Of a stretch of DNA of 64,000 nt, positions 24,946 through 34,102 are shown piece by piece (position 1 is the first letter of the stretch; every line of letters starts with the position of its first letter). A program made the translations under genes and the position numbers. Source of the stretch: Kineococcus rhizosphaerae (GTDB lineage: Bacteria; Actinomycetota; Actinomycetes; Actinomycetales; Kineococcaceae); the NCBI RefSeq assembly GCF_003002055.1, contig NZ_PVZF01000007.1, positions 62,001 through 126,000 of the forward strand, given 5' to 3'. The notes beneath the pieces are model-generated. The model did no database searches and was not told the origin of the DNA. It was given only the letters and a program-made list of their open reading frames with translations.

Positions 24946-27495
24946 TCAGCCAAGAGGGGTGTCGATGATCAGGTCAGTGCTTCCCGTCAGGTTGACGGTG
25001 TTACCCGCCGCGTCCGTCACCGTGGTGGAGAAGGCGTTGATGGTGCCCGGCACCTGAGCCACGTTCGGAGAGCTGGGAACGGTCCCACCGACCTTCGCCA
25101 GGTTCGCAGTCGTCACCGGAACGACCACCTGACCGTTAGTCACAGTCGCGCCCGCAGCATTGGTGTAGTTGCCGACAGTCCAAGCGTCCGTAGCCGAGTT
25201 GGTGATCTGGAAAACTTCACCATCAGCGTCCGTGAAGCGGAGTGCCGCGGTGGAGCCGACCGTCACCGCTTCGCTGAACTGCAAGGTGATCGAGTCACCA
25301 TCGTCGATGACACCGCTGATGCCGCTGCCTTCGGTCAGCGTGGTCGAGACGACCGTGGGCTTCACCGTGTCAGCGTCGCCCTTCTGAACGGTGAAGTAGG
25401 TAGCCGACGACTCATCGCTCGACGAGCCCTCAGCGGACACAGCGGTGACCGTCGCACCGTACTTGGCGTTCGGAAGGTTGAAGACCGTCGCCGTCGTAGC
25501 GGATCCAGTGGTGCTCACCGTCTGCACAGCAGTTCCAGTGATCAAGCCGGTGGTGGCGTCAACTGCGTACACATTGACGTCGTAGTGATCGACGAGTCCC
25601 GCTGCGGGGCTTGCGGGCGTCACCGAGAACTTGACGTCGTAGTTGCTCGCAGAGGTGTCGTCGAGGTTACCGATGGACGTGACCGCAGGGGCGGCAGGGG
25701 CGGCCGGGATGTCCGTAACCAGGTCGAAAGTCGACTGGAAGTTGGAGCTGTAGGTGCTCGCGGTCACCGTGTCACCAACCGAGAGCGCCGACAAGAACTG
25801 GGCCTGAGACGTCGTGTTCCCGTCGTAGGCGTACACGTCGCCGGACTTGAACACGTAGTTCGCGTAGTCCGTGCCGTCGAAGAGAACAGCCGAGCTCTTG
25901 TCGCTCGCCACACTCGTGACCGTGGCAGCGGTCACCGAGCCGGTCGCCTCTGCAGGAGTCCAAACCGTGGCTGCACCGACAGCGAAAGCTTCGACGGGTG
26001 CCTTGGGGTTGGCGTTAGCAGAGGTCGGGACGGCAAGGTCAAGGCCGCTGCTGAGCGCAGCGTCGGTGGAGTTCAGCCACACAACGGGACGAACATTGCC
26101 GTAGGTGCTGCTGTTGACCGCGAAAGTGATCGAGCCAGCGGCAGGAGTCACCGAGGTCACTCGGCTGCCAGTCGCGCTCACACCATTGACCACGGAAATC
26201 TGAGCACCAGTGCTGGAGCTCGTCTGGGTACCGTCCGCAACATTCGCCGTGCCGTCAGCGTCTGCGAAGAGGGTCGCTCCGGAGGCGTTGGTGCTGATGC
26301 TGCTCGCAGGAACGAGGGCGATGGAGTACGTCTTGGTGGAGTCGAGACCGGAGACGGAGTACTGCACGGATCCCGCGGTCGGCGCCGCGCTCGACGATGC
26401 AGGAACCGTGGCTCCGCCACCCGCGATGGTGTACGCCTGGTTGCTCGTGACGTCGCCGCCACCAGCGGTCTTGGCCGCTGCGGTCAACGAAGCCGGGACG
26501 CTGTTGACGTCACCGAAGACGGTGGCGGTCTTGAGGGTGCTGGCGTGCGTCGCCAGGTACCCAGAGGTACCGGTGCCGAGGCTGCCGGTGCCGAGGGTCA
26601 GCAGGATCGGGGCCTTGTTGATCGCGGCCCAGGGGCCGGCCGCCAGGGCGTCGATCTTGTCGCCGTTGGCGATGGAGGCGGCGGTGGTGCCGTAGGCGTT
26701 CTGCGTGATGCCGTACTCGGCGATCTTCTGCGCGGTCAGCGAACGGTCGTCACCGGCGAGCGTCGTCACGGTGGCACCGAGGGCGCCGACGGCGGTCTTG
26801 ACGGAGTCGGTGATGGCGTTACCGAGGACGACGACGTTCTTGACGCCACCGGAGGTGATGGCGGCGGCGGTCTCGGCGGGCAGCGAGTTCGCGTTCGTCA
26901 GCAGCACCGGGGTGCCGTCGTACGAGAGCGGGCTGGCGGCGAGCGCGTCGGGGGAGACCTGGCCGGCGAGGAGGTCCGCGCGGGCGAGGAAGACCGTCGT
27001 GGCCTTGGTCGACGCCAAGTTGTAGACCTTGGCGGCGGTGTCGAAGCGGTTGGCACCGGCGACGACCTGGACCGAGAGGCCAGCAGCGGTCATCTGGGCG
27101 AGCGCGGTGGCGTCGACCGAGTTGGTGTCCCCGAGGACGATCGCCTTCGTGGCGCCGAGCTTCTTGATGGCGTCGACCGTGAAGGTGGGGACGTTGCTCT
27201 TCTGCGTGAGCAGGAGCGGCGCCTTGTTCAGACCAGCGGCGTAAGCCCCGGCCTGAGCGTCGATGGCGCGGTCACCGTTGGCGACGACGACGGTGTCAGC
27301 CGTCGTGAACGCGGTGGTGGCGACGCGAGCGGCGGTGTCGAAGCGGTCGACACCGGAGACCTGCGAAGCGGCGGGGTCGAAACCAGCTGCAGCCTGAGCC
27401 GGCACGGCCGCGAGGCCGAGGCCGGACAGACCAACAAGAGCCGCAACGCCGGCCCCGATACCACGCCGGCGCAACCGGGAGGTTGCTGCGGTCAC
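24946..27495 (-). CDS. Large secreted CWB2 surface protein with Ig/Fn3-like repeats
   Basis: 849 residues from GTG 27495 (GGAGG upstream). Signal peptide with RLRRR and a hydrophobic core, cleaved near AVPAQA-AAGFDP. Residues about 35-340 hold three CWB2 repeats (GVDRFDTAARVATTAF, ANGDRAIDAQAGAYAAGLNK, APLLLTQ, VLGDTNSVDATA and two degenerate copies), which bind the cell wall. The rest is a Thr/Ser/Ala/Val-rich stalk with beta-sandwich-like units, including PAAPAVTSIGNLDD (Fn3-like) and SGISGVIDDGDSITLQFSE (bacterial Ig/Calx-type 'VDGDSITL' pattern). No enzyme domain is apparent, so an adhesin or S-layer component is likely (inference). A long GC-poorer 5' region precedes it and a strong terminator follows. 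Confidence 0.85.
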   Translation of the reverse strand: MTAATSRLRRRGIGAGVAALVGLSGLGLAAVPAQAAAGFDPAASQVSGVDRFDTAARVATTAFTTADTVVVANGDRAIDAQAGAYAAGLNKAPLLLTQKSNVPTFTVDAIKKLGATKAIVLGDTNSVDATALAQMTAAGLSVQVVAGANRFDTAAKVYNLASTKATTVFLARADLLAGQVSPDALAASPLSYDGTPVLLTNANSLPAETAAAITSGGVKNVVVLGNAITDSVKTAVGALGATVTTLAGDDRSLTAQKIAEYGITQNAYGTTAASIANGDKIDALAAGPWAAINKAPILLTLGTGSLGTGTSGYLATHASTLKTATVFGDVNSVPASLTAAAKTAGGGDVTSNQAYTIAGGGATVPASSSAAPTAGSVQYSVSGLDSTKTYSIALVPASSISTNASGATLFADADGTANVADGTQTSSSTGAQISVVNGVSATGSRVTSVTPAAGSITFAVNSSTYGNVRPVVWLNSTDAALSSGLDLAVPTSANANPKAPVEAFAVGAATVWTPAEATGSVTAATVTSVASDKSSAVLFDGTDYANYVFKSGDVYAYDGNTTSQAQFLSALSVGDTVTASTYSSNFQSTFDLVTDIPAAPAAPAVTSIGNLDDTSASNYDVKFSVTPASPAAGLVDHYDVNVYAVDATTGLITGTAVQTVSTTGSATTATVFNLPNAKYGATVTAVSAEGSSSDESSATYFTVQKGDADTVKPTVVSTTLTEGSGISGVIDDGDSITLQFSEAVTVGSTAALRFTDADGEVFQITNSATDAWTVGNYTNAAGATVTNGQVVVPVTTANLAKVGGTVPSSPNVAQVPGTINAFSTTVTDAAGNTVNLTGSTDLIIDTPLG

Positions 27496-28107
27496 GATTG
27501 CCTCCAAGGCATGTGAAGTGATGTTCCCCCCCGTGGGGGCCGGCCCGATTTCGAGCCTCGCCACCCCGCCGCTCCGCTACTCAGCGGAGTGACTCGGTGA
27601 CGGAACTGAACGTACACGAGAGTCACACCAGCAACACGGGGAGTAACGGAAGATCATCACGGTCTACGGCGTGTCGCATGGCACACACAGCGCGTGACCT
27701 GCGGTTTTGCTGTCGACAGCTCAAAGTTACAGTTTGGTAACGGACAGCATCACTCGTCCCGACTGCCCCAGGTACCCCATCCGGAGTAGTCACAAGGGGT
27801 GGGGTGACCATCTACGCACGGACCATCACTCTTAGTGACTCGTGTGGGTGAGCCTTCCTGGACCACCTCTCACTGGCTCAACTGGGTAGCCGTCGCTGAC
27901 TGTGACGAGATGGATCACGACCTGGATCCATCGGGCGCACGATGAGCCGGAACGGCCAAGCTGTGCGATCACGAAGAGTGGACCACCGCCGTACCCGGCC
28001 TCCCTACCGACTCTCACTCCACGTCACCAACCACATCGATGCGGCTACGGATATTGCGTTTGTGGGCGATGTTGCCGATGCTGTCGACCTACACCGAGGG
28101 GGACCGC
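27496..28107. other. Promoter/leader region between the surface-protein gene and the PIN module
   Basis: About 610 bp without a convincing gene. It contains the divergent promoters of the leftward surface-protein gene and the rightward antitoxin gene. One small dyad, GTTACAGTTTGGTAAC, lies at 27726-27741. I looked for a c-di-AMP or c-di-GMP riboswitch core in the leader of the surface-protein gene and did not find one. Confidence 0.4.
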
Positions 28108-28551
28108 ATGACCATCGACGCGAGCAGAGGACCCACCGACGCCGACAGAGCCCGAGAGGCGCTCGAGACGGTCCGTCGGTACCTGGCCAGCCACCCGGAG
28201 ACACCCGAGTTCGTCGAGCTGCTCGCCGCGGGCGAGAGCGAGCCGCTCGTGGTGCCCCGCCACGTGGTCGAGCTCCTGGCCACGATCCTGTCGCACATGG
28301 CGGCCGGCGAAGGCGTCGCCGTCGTGCCCAAGAACGTGGAGCTGACCACGCAGCAGGCCGCGGACATGCTCAACGTGTCCCGCCCCTACCTGATCAAGCT
28401 CCTCGAGCTGGACGAGATCGAGTACCGCAAGGTCGGCACCCACCGGCGCATCGCCTTGGAGTCGCTGCTGGCCTACAAGCGCCAGGACGACCTGCGTCGC
28501 GGCGAAGCCGTGGACGAGCTGGGCGCGCTCACCCAGGAACTCGAGGACTGA
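28108..28551 (+). CDS. Excisionase-like HTH antitoxin of a PIN-domain module
   Basis: 147 residues from ATG 28108 behind GAGGGGGA. The C-terminal half has an excisionase/MerR-type HTH (VELTTQQAADMLNVSRPYLIKLLELDEIEYRKVGTHRRI); the N-terminal half is helical and acidic. Proteins of this type commonly precede PIN_3 ribonucleases as antitoxins (family knowledge). The partner gene starts 4 bp after this stop. Because that toxin is interrupted by an amber codon, this antitoxin may now be unpartnered. Confidence 0.8.
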   Translation: MTIDASRGPTDADRAREALETVRRYLASHPETPEFVELLAAGESEPLVVPRHVVELLATILSHMAAGEGVAVVPKNVELTTQQAADMLNVSRPYLIKLLELDEIEYRKVGTHRRIALESLLAYKRQDDLRRGEAVDELGALTQELED

Positions 28552-28555
28552 GCCC

Positions 28556-29110
28556 GTGTCGTTCGTCGTCGTCTACGACGCCAACGTCCTGTACCCCAAC
28601 CTGACCAGGGACCTGCTGATCCGCATCGCCCGGCAGGGCCTCGTGCAGGCGAAGTAGTCCGAGCGCATCCTGGACGAAACCTTCGGCAACCTGCAGCGCA
28701 ACCGTCCGGACCTGCCCGCCGACAGGCTCCTGCGGACGCGAGAGCTCATGGTGAAAGCGGTGGCCGACTGCCTCGTCAGCGGCTACGAGCAGCTGATCGA
28801 CGCCGTGGACCTGCCCGACCCGGACGACCGTCACGTCCTCGCGGTCGCCATCAAGTCCCACGCCCAGGTGATCGTGACGAGCAACCTCAAGGACTTCCCG
28901 GCCAAGGAGCTGGACCGCTGGGACATCGAGGCGAAGTCACCGGACGACTTCGTCTCCGACCAGATCCACCTCGACCGCGCCGTCGTGTACGCCGAGGTCG
29001 CGCGGATCGCCGACTCCCGACAGAACCCCCCGCACACGGTGGACGACGTCCTGGACAAGCTGGAAGCGCTGGGACTCGTGAGCTCAGCGGCGCTGCTGCG
29101 TCGCACCTGA
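28556..29110 (+). pseudogene. PIN_3 domain toxin interrupted by an in-frame amber codon
   Basis: The frame from GTG 28556 encodes SFVVVYDANVLYPNLTRDLL, then LIRIARQGLVQAK, a TAG at 28655-28657 (codon 34), then SERILDETFGNLQRN to the stop at 29110. In PIN_3 relatives this position is the Trp of the W-S-E-R-I-L motif, so TGG to TAG explains the break. The remaining PIN acids are intact (DETF, LPDPDDRHVLAVA, TSNLKDFP). A restart at ATG 28748 would give a 120-residue product without the first catalytic Asp. Translation readthrough or a sequencing error would restore a 184-residue enzyme. Confidence 0.8.
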
Positions 29111-29193
29111 TACTGCCGGTAGCCCGCGCCCCACCCGTCGCGTCACCGACTCGGGCGATCCAGCCCCCTCCCCCACCGCCCGATCCCTTCCGC

Positions 29194-31422
29194 ATGAGGT
29201 CCCCCCAGCACGCCAGGCGCGCGGCCCTGTCCGCCGCGGCGCTCGCCGTGCTCGTCCCCCTCCTCCTGCTCGCCCGGGCGCGGTGGGGCGAGGCGCAGCA
29301 CCTCACCGTCGCCGTCGGCCTGCTCGCCCTGGCCGCGACCGTCCTCGTCCCCGCCCGCCGTCCCCGCGGCTCGCTGGCCGACCTCGCCAAGCACACGGGT
29401 GCGGCGGCCGTGTGGAGCACGGGCACCGCGCTCGCGGGCCTGTACCCCACGACCCTCGTCGGTCCGGTGCTGCTGAGCCACGTCGCGCACGCGTTGTCGC
29501 TGTCCGGGCTGGCGGTCATCGCCGTCCAGCAGCTGCGCCACGCCCGCGTCGGCGGCGACGACCAACCCCTGCTCGTGGAGGCGGGCCTGTACGGGTCCGT
29601 CATGGCCTCGACCGCGTGGGACGGCTTCGCCCGCGCCGGGTACTCCGGCGACGGCTGGTGGGACGCGAGCGCCGGGCTCGTCATCGCGGTGGGCTCGCTC
29701 GTGGCGGCGGGCACGATCGTCCTGGCGATCGAGCACCCGCGGCTGCGGCTGTCGAGCGCCGGGGTGGCGCTGGGGGCGCTGGGCACGGAGGTCAGCGCCC
29801 TCACCTCGACCCAGCAGCCCCTGACGGGGCAGGTCGCCCTGGTCGCAGCTCTCGTCGGGGCGGTGGCGGTCTTCGCCTTCCACCCCCGCAGCGGTCTCGT
29901 CCGGCACGGGGGCGCGGCCACGGCGCGGGCGGTCCGCCGGCTGCGCGTCGCCAGCGTCCTGCCGGCGACGCTGCTGCTCGCCGACGTCGCCGTGTTCGTC
30001 GTGTCCCCGCGCGCGGACGGGGTGGTGTTCGTGTTCTTCGCGGCCGTGATCGTCGCGGCGGGCCTGCGGTACGCCGCGACGGCCCGCGCCATCGACCGCA
30101 CCCGTGACCGGCTGTCGTTCCAGGCCCTGCACGACCAGCTGACGGGCCTGCAGAACCGGGCGGCGCTGCAGAACGCCCTCACCGGGCCCGACCGCACCCA
30201 GTCGCTGGTGATCCTCGAGGTCGGCGGCCTGGACGACATCACCGACGTCCTAGGCGTCAGCGTCGGGGAGGACGTGCTGCGCGCGGCCGCGACGAACCTG
30301 CGCGAGCACGTCCGGGCCCTGGGCGGCAGCACGTTCCGCGTCCGCCACGACGAGTTCGCGGTGCTGCTGCCGGGCTTCCCCGACGAGGTGGTGCGCCACC
30401 TGCCGGGGGCGTTCGCGGCGGTCAGCGCGGCCCCGCTGCAGGTCCCGGGGGCGGGACGTTTCCCCGTCGAGGCCGTCGCGGGCGTCTCCCGCGTGGACCC
30501 GGGGGTGCGGGCCGAGGGCGACGCGACGCTGCCGCTCGTCCACGCCGACCTCGCGCTGCGCGACGCGCGGACCACCCCGGCCGGGTCCGGGTACTCGGTG
30601 TACTCCGGTGCGGTCGCCGCCCAGCACGCGCGCCGGCTCCTGGTGCGCGAGCGCCTGGCGCTGGCCGTCACCGAGGGCGCGGTGGACGTGCACTTCCAGC
30701 CGATCGTGGACTTCTCGACGGGCCGGGTCGTGAAGTTCGAGGCGCTGGCGCGCTGGGACGACGCCGTGCTGGGGCGGGTCTCGCCGGTGGAGTTCATCGC
30801 GGTCGCCGAGGAGTCGAACCTCGTCGTCGCGCTCGGCGAGCACGTGCTGCGCCGCGCGGTGCGCTCGGCGCACGCGGCGGGGGTGTTCGCGGCGGGGGTG
30901 CGGCTGGCGGTGAACGTGTCGGTGGTGCAGCTGCAGTCGCCCGGTTTCGCGGACGTCGTGCGCGAGATCCTCTCCGCGTACCGGATCCCGCCGAGCCTGC
31001 TGACGCTGGAGCTGACGGAGTCGGTGTTCCTGGACTCCGACTCCCCCGCCGAGCGCGTCGTCACCGACCTCGCGGGCCTGGGCTGCCAGATCGCGATCGA
31101 CGACTTCGGCACGGGCTACTCCGCGTTCGGGTACCTGGACCGGCTGCCCGTGCACGTCCTGAAGATCGACCGGTCCCTGACGCAGTCGCTGACGGGTGAG
31201 GGCAACGGCCGCTCCGTCGTGCGGACCGTCGTGGACCTCGCGAACCGGCTGGGCCTGACGGTGGTCGTGGAGGGCGTGGAGACCCACGAGGAGGCGTCAA
31301 TCTGCCGGTCGATGCAGGCGGGGCTGGGGCAGGGCTGGCTGTACTCGGCGGCCGTCACGGCGGACCGGGTCGCGGCGGAGCTGGAGCGGGAGTACCCGGT
31401 GTCGCCGGAGGCGGTGCGCTGA
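29194..31422 (+). CDS. Membrane EAL phosphodiesterase with degenerate GGDEF domain
   Basis: 742 residues from ATG 29194. The N-terminal about 310 residues contain 8 or so membrane segments. The GGDEF domain (about 330-480) is degenerate: VRHDEFAVL replaces GGDEF, so cyclase activity is unlikely. The EAL domain (about 485-735) is complete: [40 protein letters not shown] and VVVEGVET. Expected activity is hydrolysis of c-di-GMP to pGpG. It is a paralogue of the protein at 34640-36895, and their EAL regions share an almost identical 167-bp segment. Confidence 0.85.
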   Translation: MRSPQHARRAALSAAALAVLVPLLLLARARWGEAQHLTVAVGLLALAATVLVPARRPRGSLADLAKHTGAAAVWSTGTALAGLYPTTLVGPVLLSHVAHALSLSGLAVIAVQQLRHARVGGDDQPLLVEAGLYGSVMASTAWDGFARAGYSGDGWWDASAGLVIAVGSLVAAGTIVLAIEHPRLRLSSAGVALGALGTEVSALTSTQQPLTGQVALVAALVGAVAVFAFHPRSGLVRHGGAATARAVRRLRVASVLPATLLLADVAVFVVSPRADGVVFVFFAAVIVAAGLRYAATARAIDRTRDRLSFQALHDQLTGLQNRAALQNALTGPDRTQSLVILEVGGLDDITDVLGVSVGEDVLRAAATNLREHVRALGGSTFRVRHDEFAVLLPGFPDEVVRHLPGAFAAVSAAPLQVPGAGRFPVEAVAGVSRVDPGVRAEGDATLPLVHADLALRDARTTPAGSGYSVYSGAVAAQHARRLLVRERLALAVTEGAVDVHFQPIVDFSTGRVVKFEALARWDDAVLGRVSPVEFIAVAEESNLVVALGEHVLRRAVRSAHAAGVFAAGVRLAVNVSVVQLQSPGFADVVREILSAYRIPPSLLTLELTESVFLDSDSPAERVVTDLAGLGCQIAIDDFGTGYSAFGYLDRLPVHVLKIDRSLTQSLTGEGNGRSVVRTVVDLANRLGLTVVVEGVETHEEASICRSMQAGLGQGWLYSAAVTADRVAAELEREYPVSPEAVR

Positions 31423-31453
31423 CACCAGCGGCCGAGGTGGCTACGGGCGGGTC

Positions 31454-31762
31454 GTGAGGACCATCGACGTGAGCGTCCTGCGCGACGACGTCGAGCCGAT
31501 CGTGCGCGACGTCGAGGCCGGCGAGACGGTCACCCTCACCCGCGACGGTCGCCCGGTGGCGCTCGTCACGCCCTGCGTCGACCCGGAGGGACCGCAGACC
31601 TGGGTGCCGGCCGCGCGAGCGGTGGGTGCCCTCGCGCACCTGGGGCTACCCGCCGACGTCGCCGCGCGGTGGCGCGGGACGGTCGACGAGAACGTCGTCA
31701 CCGAGGCGGAGGACCCGTTCACCCGCTGGGAGGAGCTCCAGGCCCGGCTCACGGAGAAGTGA
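31454..31762 (+). CDS. Phd/YefM-type antitoxin, apparently orphan
   Basis: 102 residues from GTG 31454. The N-terminal fold MRTIDVSVLRDDVEPIVRDV, then EAGETVTLTRDGRPVALVTP, is the characteristic Phd/YefM DNA-binding antitoxin domain. The C-terminal segment (VDENVVTEAEDPFTRWEEL) would be the toxin-binding tail. Such genes normally overlap a PIN/VapC or Doc toxin, but the next gene is the convergent hipA-like gene at 31820. No partner is visible, so it is either a solitary regulator or the remnant of a lost module. Confidence 0.75.
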   Translation: MRTIDVSVLRDDVEPIVRDVEAGETVTLTRDGRPVALVTPCVDPEGPQTWVPAARAVGALAHLGLPADVAARWRGTVDENVVTEAEDPFTRWEELQARLTEK

Positions 31763-31819
31763 CGCACCTCGTGACCTCCGATTCGCCGGGCGCTCCTCCG
31801 AGCGGGAGGACGGGGGACC

Positions 31820-33061
31820 TCACCCAGCCCGGGAGGCCGCCACCACGGCCTCCAGCCGCGGCTCGATCGCCTCGGCCATCAGCACGATCTCGCGTTCCCC
31901 GATCCCGTTCCTGCGCGCTCGGTCGCCCCAGTGGGCCAGCGCCTCCGCAATCTGGCGCATCCGCTCCCGAGCCTGGTCCACGGCCAGGCTGCAGTCCCCG
32001 GCGATCGCGAGCAGGCCGTCGACCTCGTCGGGAAACGTGTCGGCTCCCGCGATCGACGTCGAGCGCGGACGCCACAGGTCCGGGTTCGGGTTGACGTCGA
32101 AGGCGGGGCTCAAGGACCACGACCGGCGGTCGGCCAGGAACCCGTGGTTGCGCAGGTGGTCGTCGGTGTTGCCGAGCACCACGCCGGCGACGATCCGGTC
32201 GAAGAGGGCGTGGTGGTCCTGCCGGGGTGAGGACGACAGGTCGCGCACCGCTTCGGCGATGTCGGCGTAGTCCCGCCGCTGGCCGTCGGTCGACTCCGTG
32301 GCCGTCATGGCGCTGAGGTACCCGATGCGCACGTCGGGGCCGGCGCGGTCGAACCTGCGCAGGATCAGCACGCTGCGGTCCCCGACACGGGTGAGCCGCC
32401 GCCGGGGGGTGGTGATGCCGGCGTCCTGCAGCAGATCGAGGGCGGTGGCCTCCCACGCCATCACGTCCCACCGGTCCGCGGCGTGCGGGAACTTCGCGAT
32501 CGCCAGGTCCCCGTCCTCCAGCCGCACCGACGCCTTGGGGCGTGCGCCGCCGAGACCCGTGGTCCCGGTGTCGAGGAGCTGCTTCACCGCAGCGGAGGGG
32601 TCGGCATCGGAGGTGACCTCGTCCGAGGCGCGCAGCAGCTCCGGCAACGAGACGAGCGGCGGGACGGTCGAAGGGCTGCCGAGGAACTCCTCGTGGCCGG
32701 GGGACCGGAACCTCAGCGCACCCTGTCGCGTGTCGTCGCTGACGCCCAGGAGGAAGTCGAGGTCGTCCAGCCGGCGCGGAGTCCGCTGCTCCTCCCGAGC
32801 CCGGACCCGCTCCGCCTTCTCGATGAGGTTCCGTCCCCACCGGTCCGGGGCGCTGTCGGCGAAGGCGCGGACCAGTCCCCGCTGGTGCTGGGAACCCGTG
32901 ACGAGCGGCAGGGCGGGGTCGATGCTCGTACCGTCACCGACGAGGTAGCCGGGGTCGTAGAGGAAGGTCGTGGAAATCTGTCCCCGCGTCCTGGTGACGT
33001 GCGCCTGCCCCACCAGCCGGGTGCGTCCGTTCTCGTCGACGAGGACCTCGACGGTCGTCAC
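31820..33061 (-). CDS. hipA: HipA-like serine/threonine kinase toxin
   Basis: 413 residues from GTG 33061, whose start overlaps the hipB-like stop by 4 bp. HipA features: N-terminal subdomain (TTVEVLVDENGRTRLVGQAH), DSAPDRWGRNLI, ATP-binding GTTGLGGARPKASV and IAKFPH, catalytic GNTDDHLRNHGF and metal-binding FDVNPNPD. Family knowledge: HipA phosphorylates glutamyl-tRNA synthetase or other targets, inducing growth arrest, and is restrained by HipB. All key residues are present, so it should be active. It is convergent with the Phd-type gene. Confidence 0.88.
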   Translation of the reverse strand: MTTVEVLVDENGRTRLVGQAHVTRTRGQISTTFLYDPGYLVGDGTSIDPALPLVTGSQHQRGLVRAFADSAPDRWGRNLIEKAERVRAREEQRTPRRLDDLDFLLGVSDDTRQGALRFRSPGHEEFLGSPSTVPPLVSLPELLRASDEVTSDADPSAAVKQLLDTGTTGLGGARPKASVRLEDGDLAIAKFPHAADRWDVMAWEATALDLLQDAGITTPRRRLTRVGDRSVLILRRFDRAGPDVRIGYLSAMTATESTDGQRRDYADIAEAVRDLSSSPRQDHHALFDRIVAGVVLGNTDDHLRNHGFLADRRSWSLSPAFDVNPNPDLWRPRSTSIAGADTFPDEVDGLLAIAGDCSLAVDQARERMRQIAEALAHWGDRARRNGIGEREIVLMAEAIEPRLEAVVAASRAG

Positions 33062-33345
33062 CGCGCCCGCCTGCGGGTGAGGTGGCCGGCACGCAGACGG
33101 CCGAGGTCGGAGTTCAGGGGGTCGATCGACTCGACGACCTGGTCGAGCACGCCGAGGGCGCGCAGCACCTGCGCCACGTTGCCGAAACCCACGCTCGGAT
33201 CACCTGCTTCGACCTTGCGCAGGGTGTCCCTCGTGATGCCCGCCCGTTCGGACACCTGCGCGGCCGTCAGCCCCAGCACCATCCGCCACCCGCGCACGTG
33301 CTCGCCGAAGGAGGTGAGCTGTCGCTCGATGCGGTAGCCGGACAC
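33058..33345 (-). CDS. hipB: HipB-like XRE family antitoxin
   Basis: 95 residues from GTG 33345, with AGGAGG upstream. The XRE-type HTH reads VLGLTAAQVSERAGITRDTLRKVEAGDPSVGF, followed by a short C-terminal arm (LGRLRAGHLTRRRAR). Together with the overlapping kinase gene it forms a hipBA operon. The upstream region contains an inverted GTGGCGA (33362-33368) / TCGCCAC (33406-33412) pair that could be operator half-sites. HipB typically represses its own promoter. Confidence 0.88.
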   Translation of the reverse strand: MSGYRIERQLTSFGEHVRGWRMVLGLTAAQVSERAGITRDTLRKVEAGDPSVGFGNVAQVLRALGVLDQVVESIDPLNSDLGRLRAGHLTRRRAR

Positions 33346-33487
33346 TTCAACCTCCTACGTTGTGGCGATCCAGACAGTCCAAATGCATCTTTGTGACGAG
33401 TGTAGTCGCCACTAGTCTCTTTCCGGGCATGTCGTCCTCCCGGCTGACAGACTGGGCCGACCGCGCAGTGAGGGGAGGGTGAGGCAC

Positions 33488-34042
33488 GTGAGCGCTCAGC
33501 TCGCCTGGTTGCACCGCGACGACTGGACGTTCGAGGACCTCGCCGGCCTGCCCGACGACGGCTACCGCTACGAGATCCTGGACGGACGGCTCCACGTGAC
33601 TCCCCCGCCCGAGACCCGCCACCAGGACGTGATCGAGAACCTGCGCGACATCATCCGGCCGCGGCTGCCGGACGGCATGCGCTTCAAGGTGGGGCAGGGG
33701 CTGCGAGTGCCCGTGCTGGGCCCGGAGCGCTACGTCATCCCTGATGCCGTGATCGTCACCGGGAGCAGGCCCGACCTGTACTGGGCTCCGGAGAACGTGG
33801 TCACAGCGATCGAGGTCACGAGCCCTGGGAGCCAGCTCGACGACCGCGGCAACAAGAAGGAGCTCTACTGCGAGGCCGGGATCGAGCAGTACCTCCTGGT
33901 CGACCTCGCTCAGGAGCGTGTCACGAGCTACGGCCTCGAACGGGGCGAGTACGTCGTGTCGTGGGTCCTCGACCGGGACACCGACCCCGTGGGGACGTGG
34001 TTGGGGGGCCACCGGTTCGAGACGCTCCTGCGGGACGCCTGA
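33488..34042 (+). CDS. Uma2 family protein (putative restriction-endonuclease fold)
   Basis: 184 residues from GTG 33488; AGGGGAGG (33471-33478) favours this over GTG 33479. The Uma2 core is complete: YRYEILDGRLHVTPPPETRH, YVIPDAVIV, TAIEVTSPGSQLDDRGNKKELYCEAGIEQYLLVD and a C-terminal strand TWLGGHRFETLL. The pattern E-V-x-S-P-x(n)-D-x(n)-K fits a PD-(D/E)XK nuclease fold. The biological role of Uma2 proteins is unsettled. It is divergent from hipBA and ends in a bidirectional hairpin. Confidence 0.8.
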   Translation: MSAQLAWLHRDDWTFEDLAGLPDDGYRYEILDGRLHVTPPPETRHQDVIENLRDIIRPRLPDGMRFKVGQGLRVPVLGPERYVIPDAVIVTGSRPDLYWAPENVVTAIEVTSPGSQLDDRGNKKELYCEAGIEQYLLVDLAQERVTSYGLERGEYVVSWVLDRDTDPVGTWLGGHRFETLLRDA

Positions 34043-34046
34043 CCTG

Positions 34047-34089
34047 GACGTCCCGACCCGCTCACGACGCGTGTGCAGGTCGGGACGTC
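34047..34089. terminator. Bidirectional terminator hairpin
   Basis: A perfect 12-bp inverted repeat (GACGTCCCGACC / GGTCGGGACGTC) with a 19-nt loop between the convergent Uma2 gene (stop 34042) and the cold-shock gene (stop 34103). No T-tract, as often in high-GC actinobacteria. Confidence 0.7.
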
Positions 34090-34102
34090 GGACTCACGAG
34101 AG

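Noticed and set aside
27496-27700. Possible c-di-AMP or c-di-GMP riboswitch in the surface-protein leader
   Set aside because: The conserved core sequences of ydaO and GEMM riboswitches were looked for and not found.
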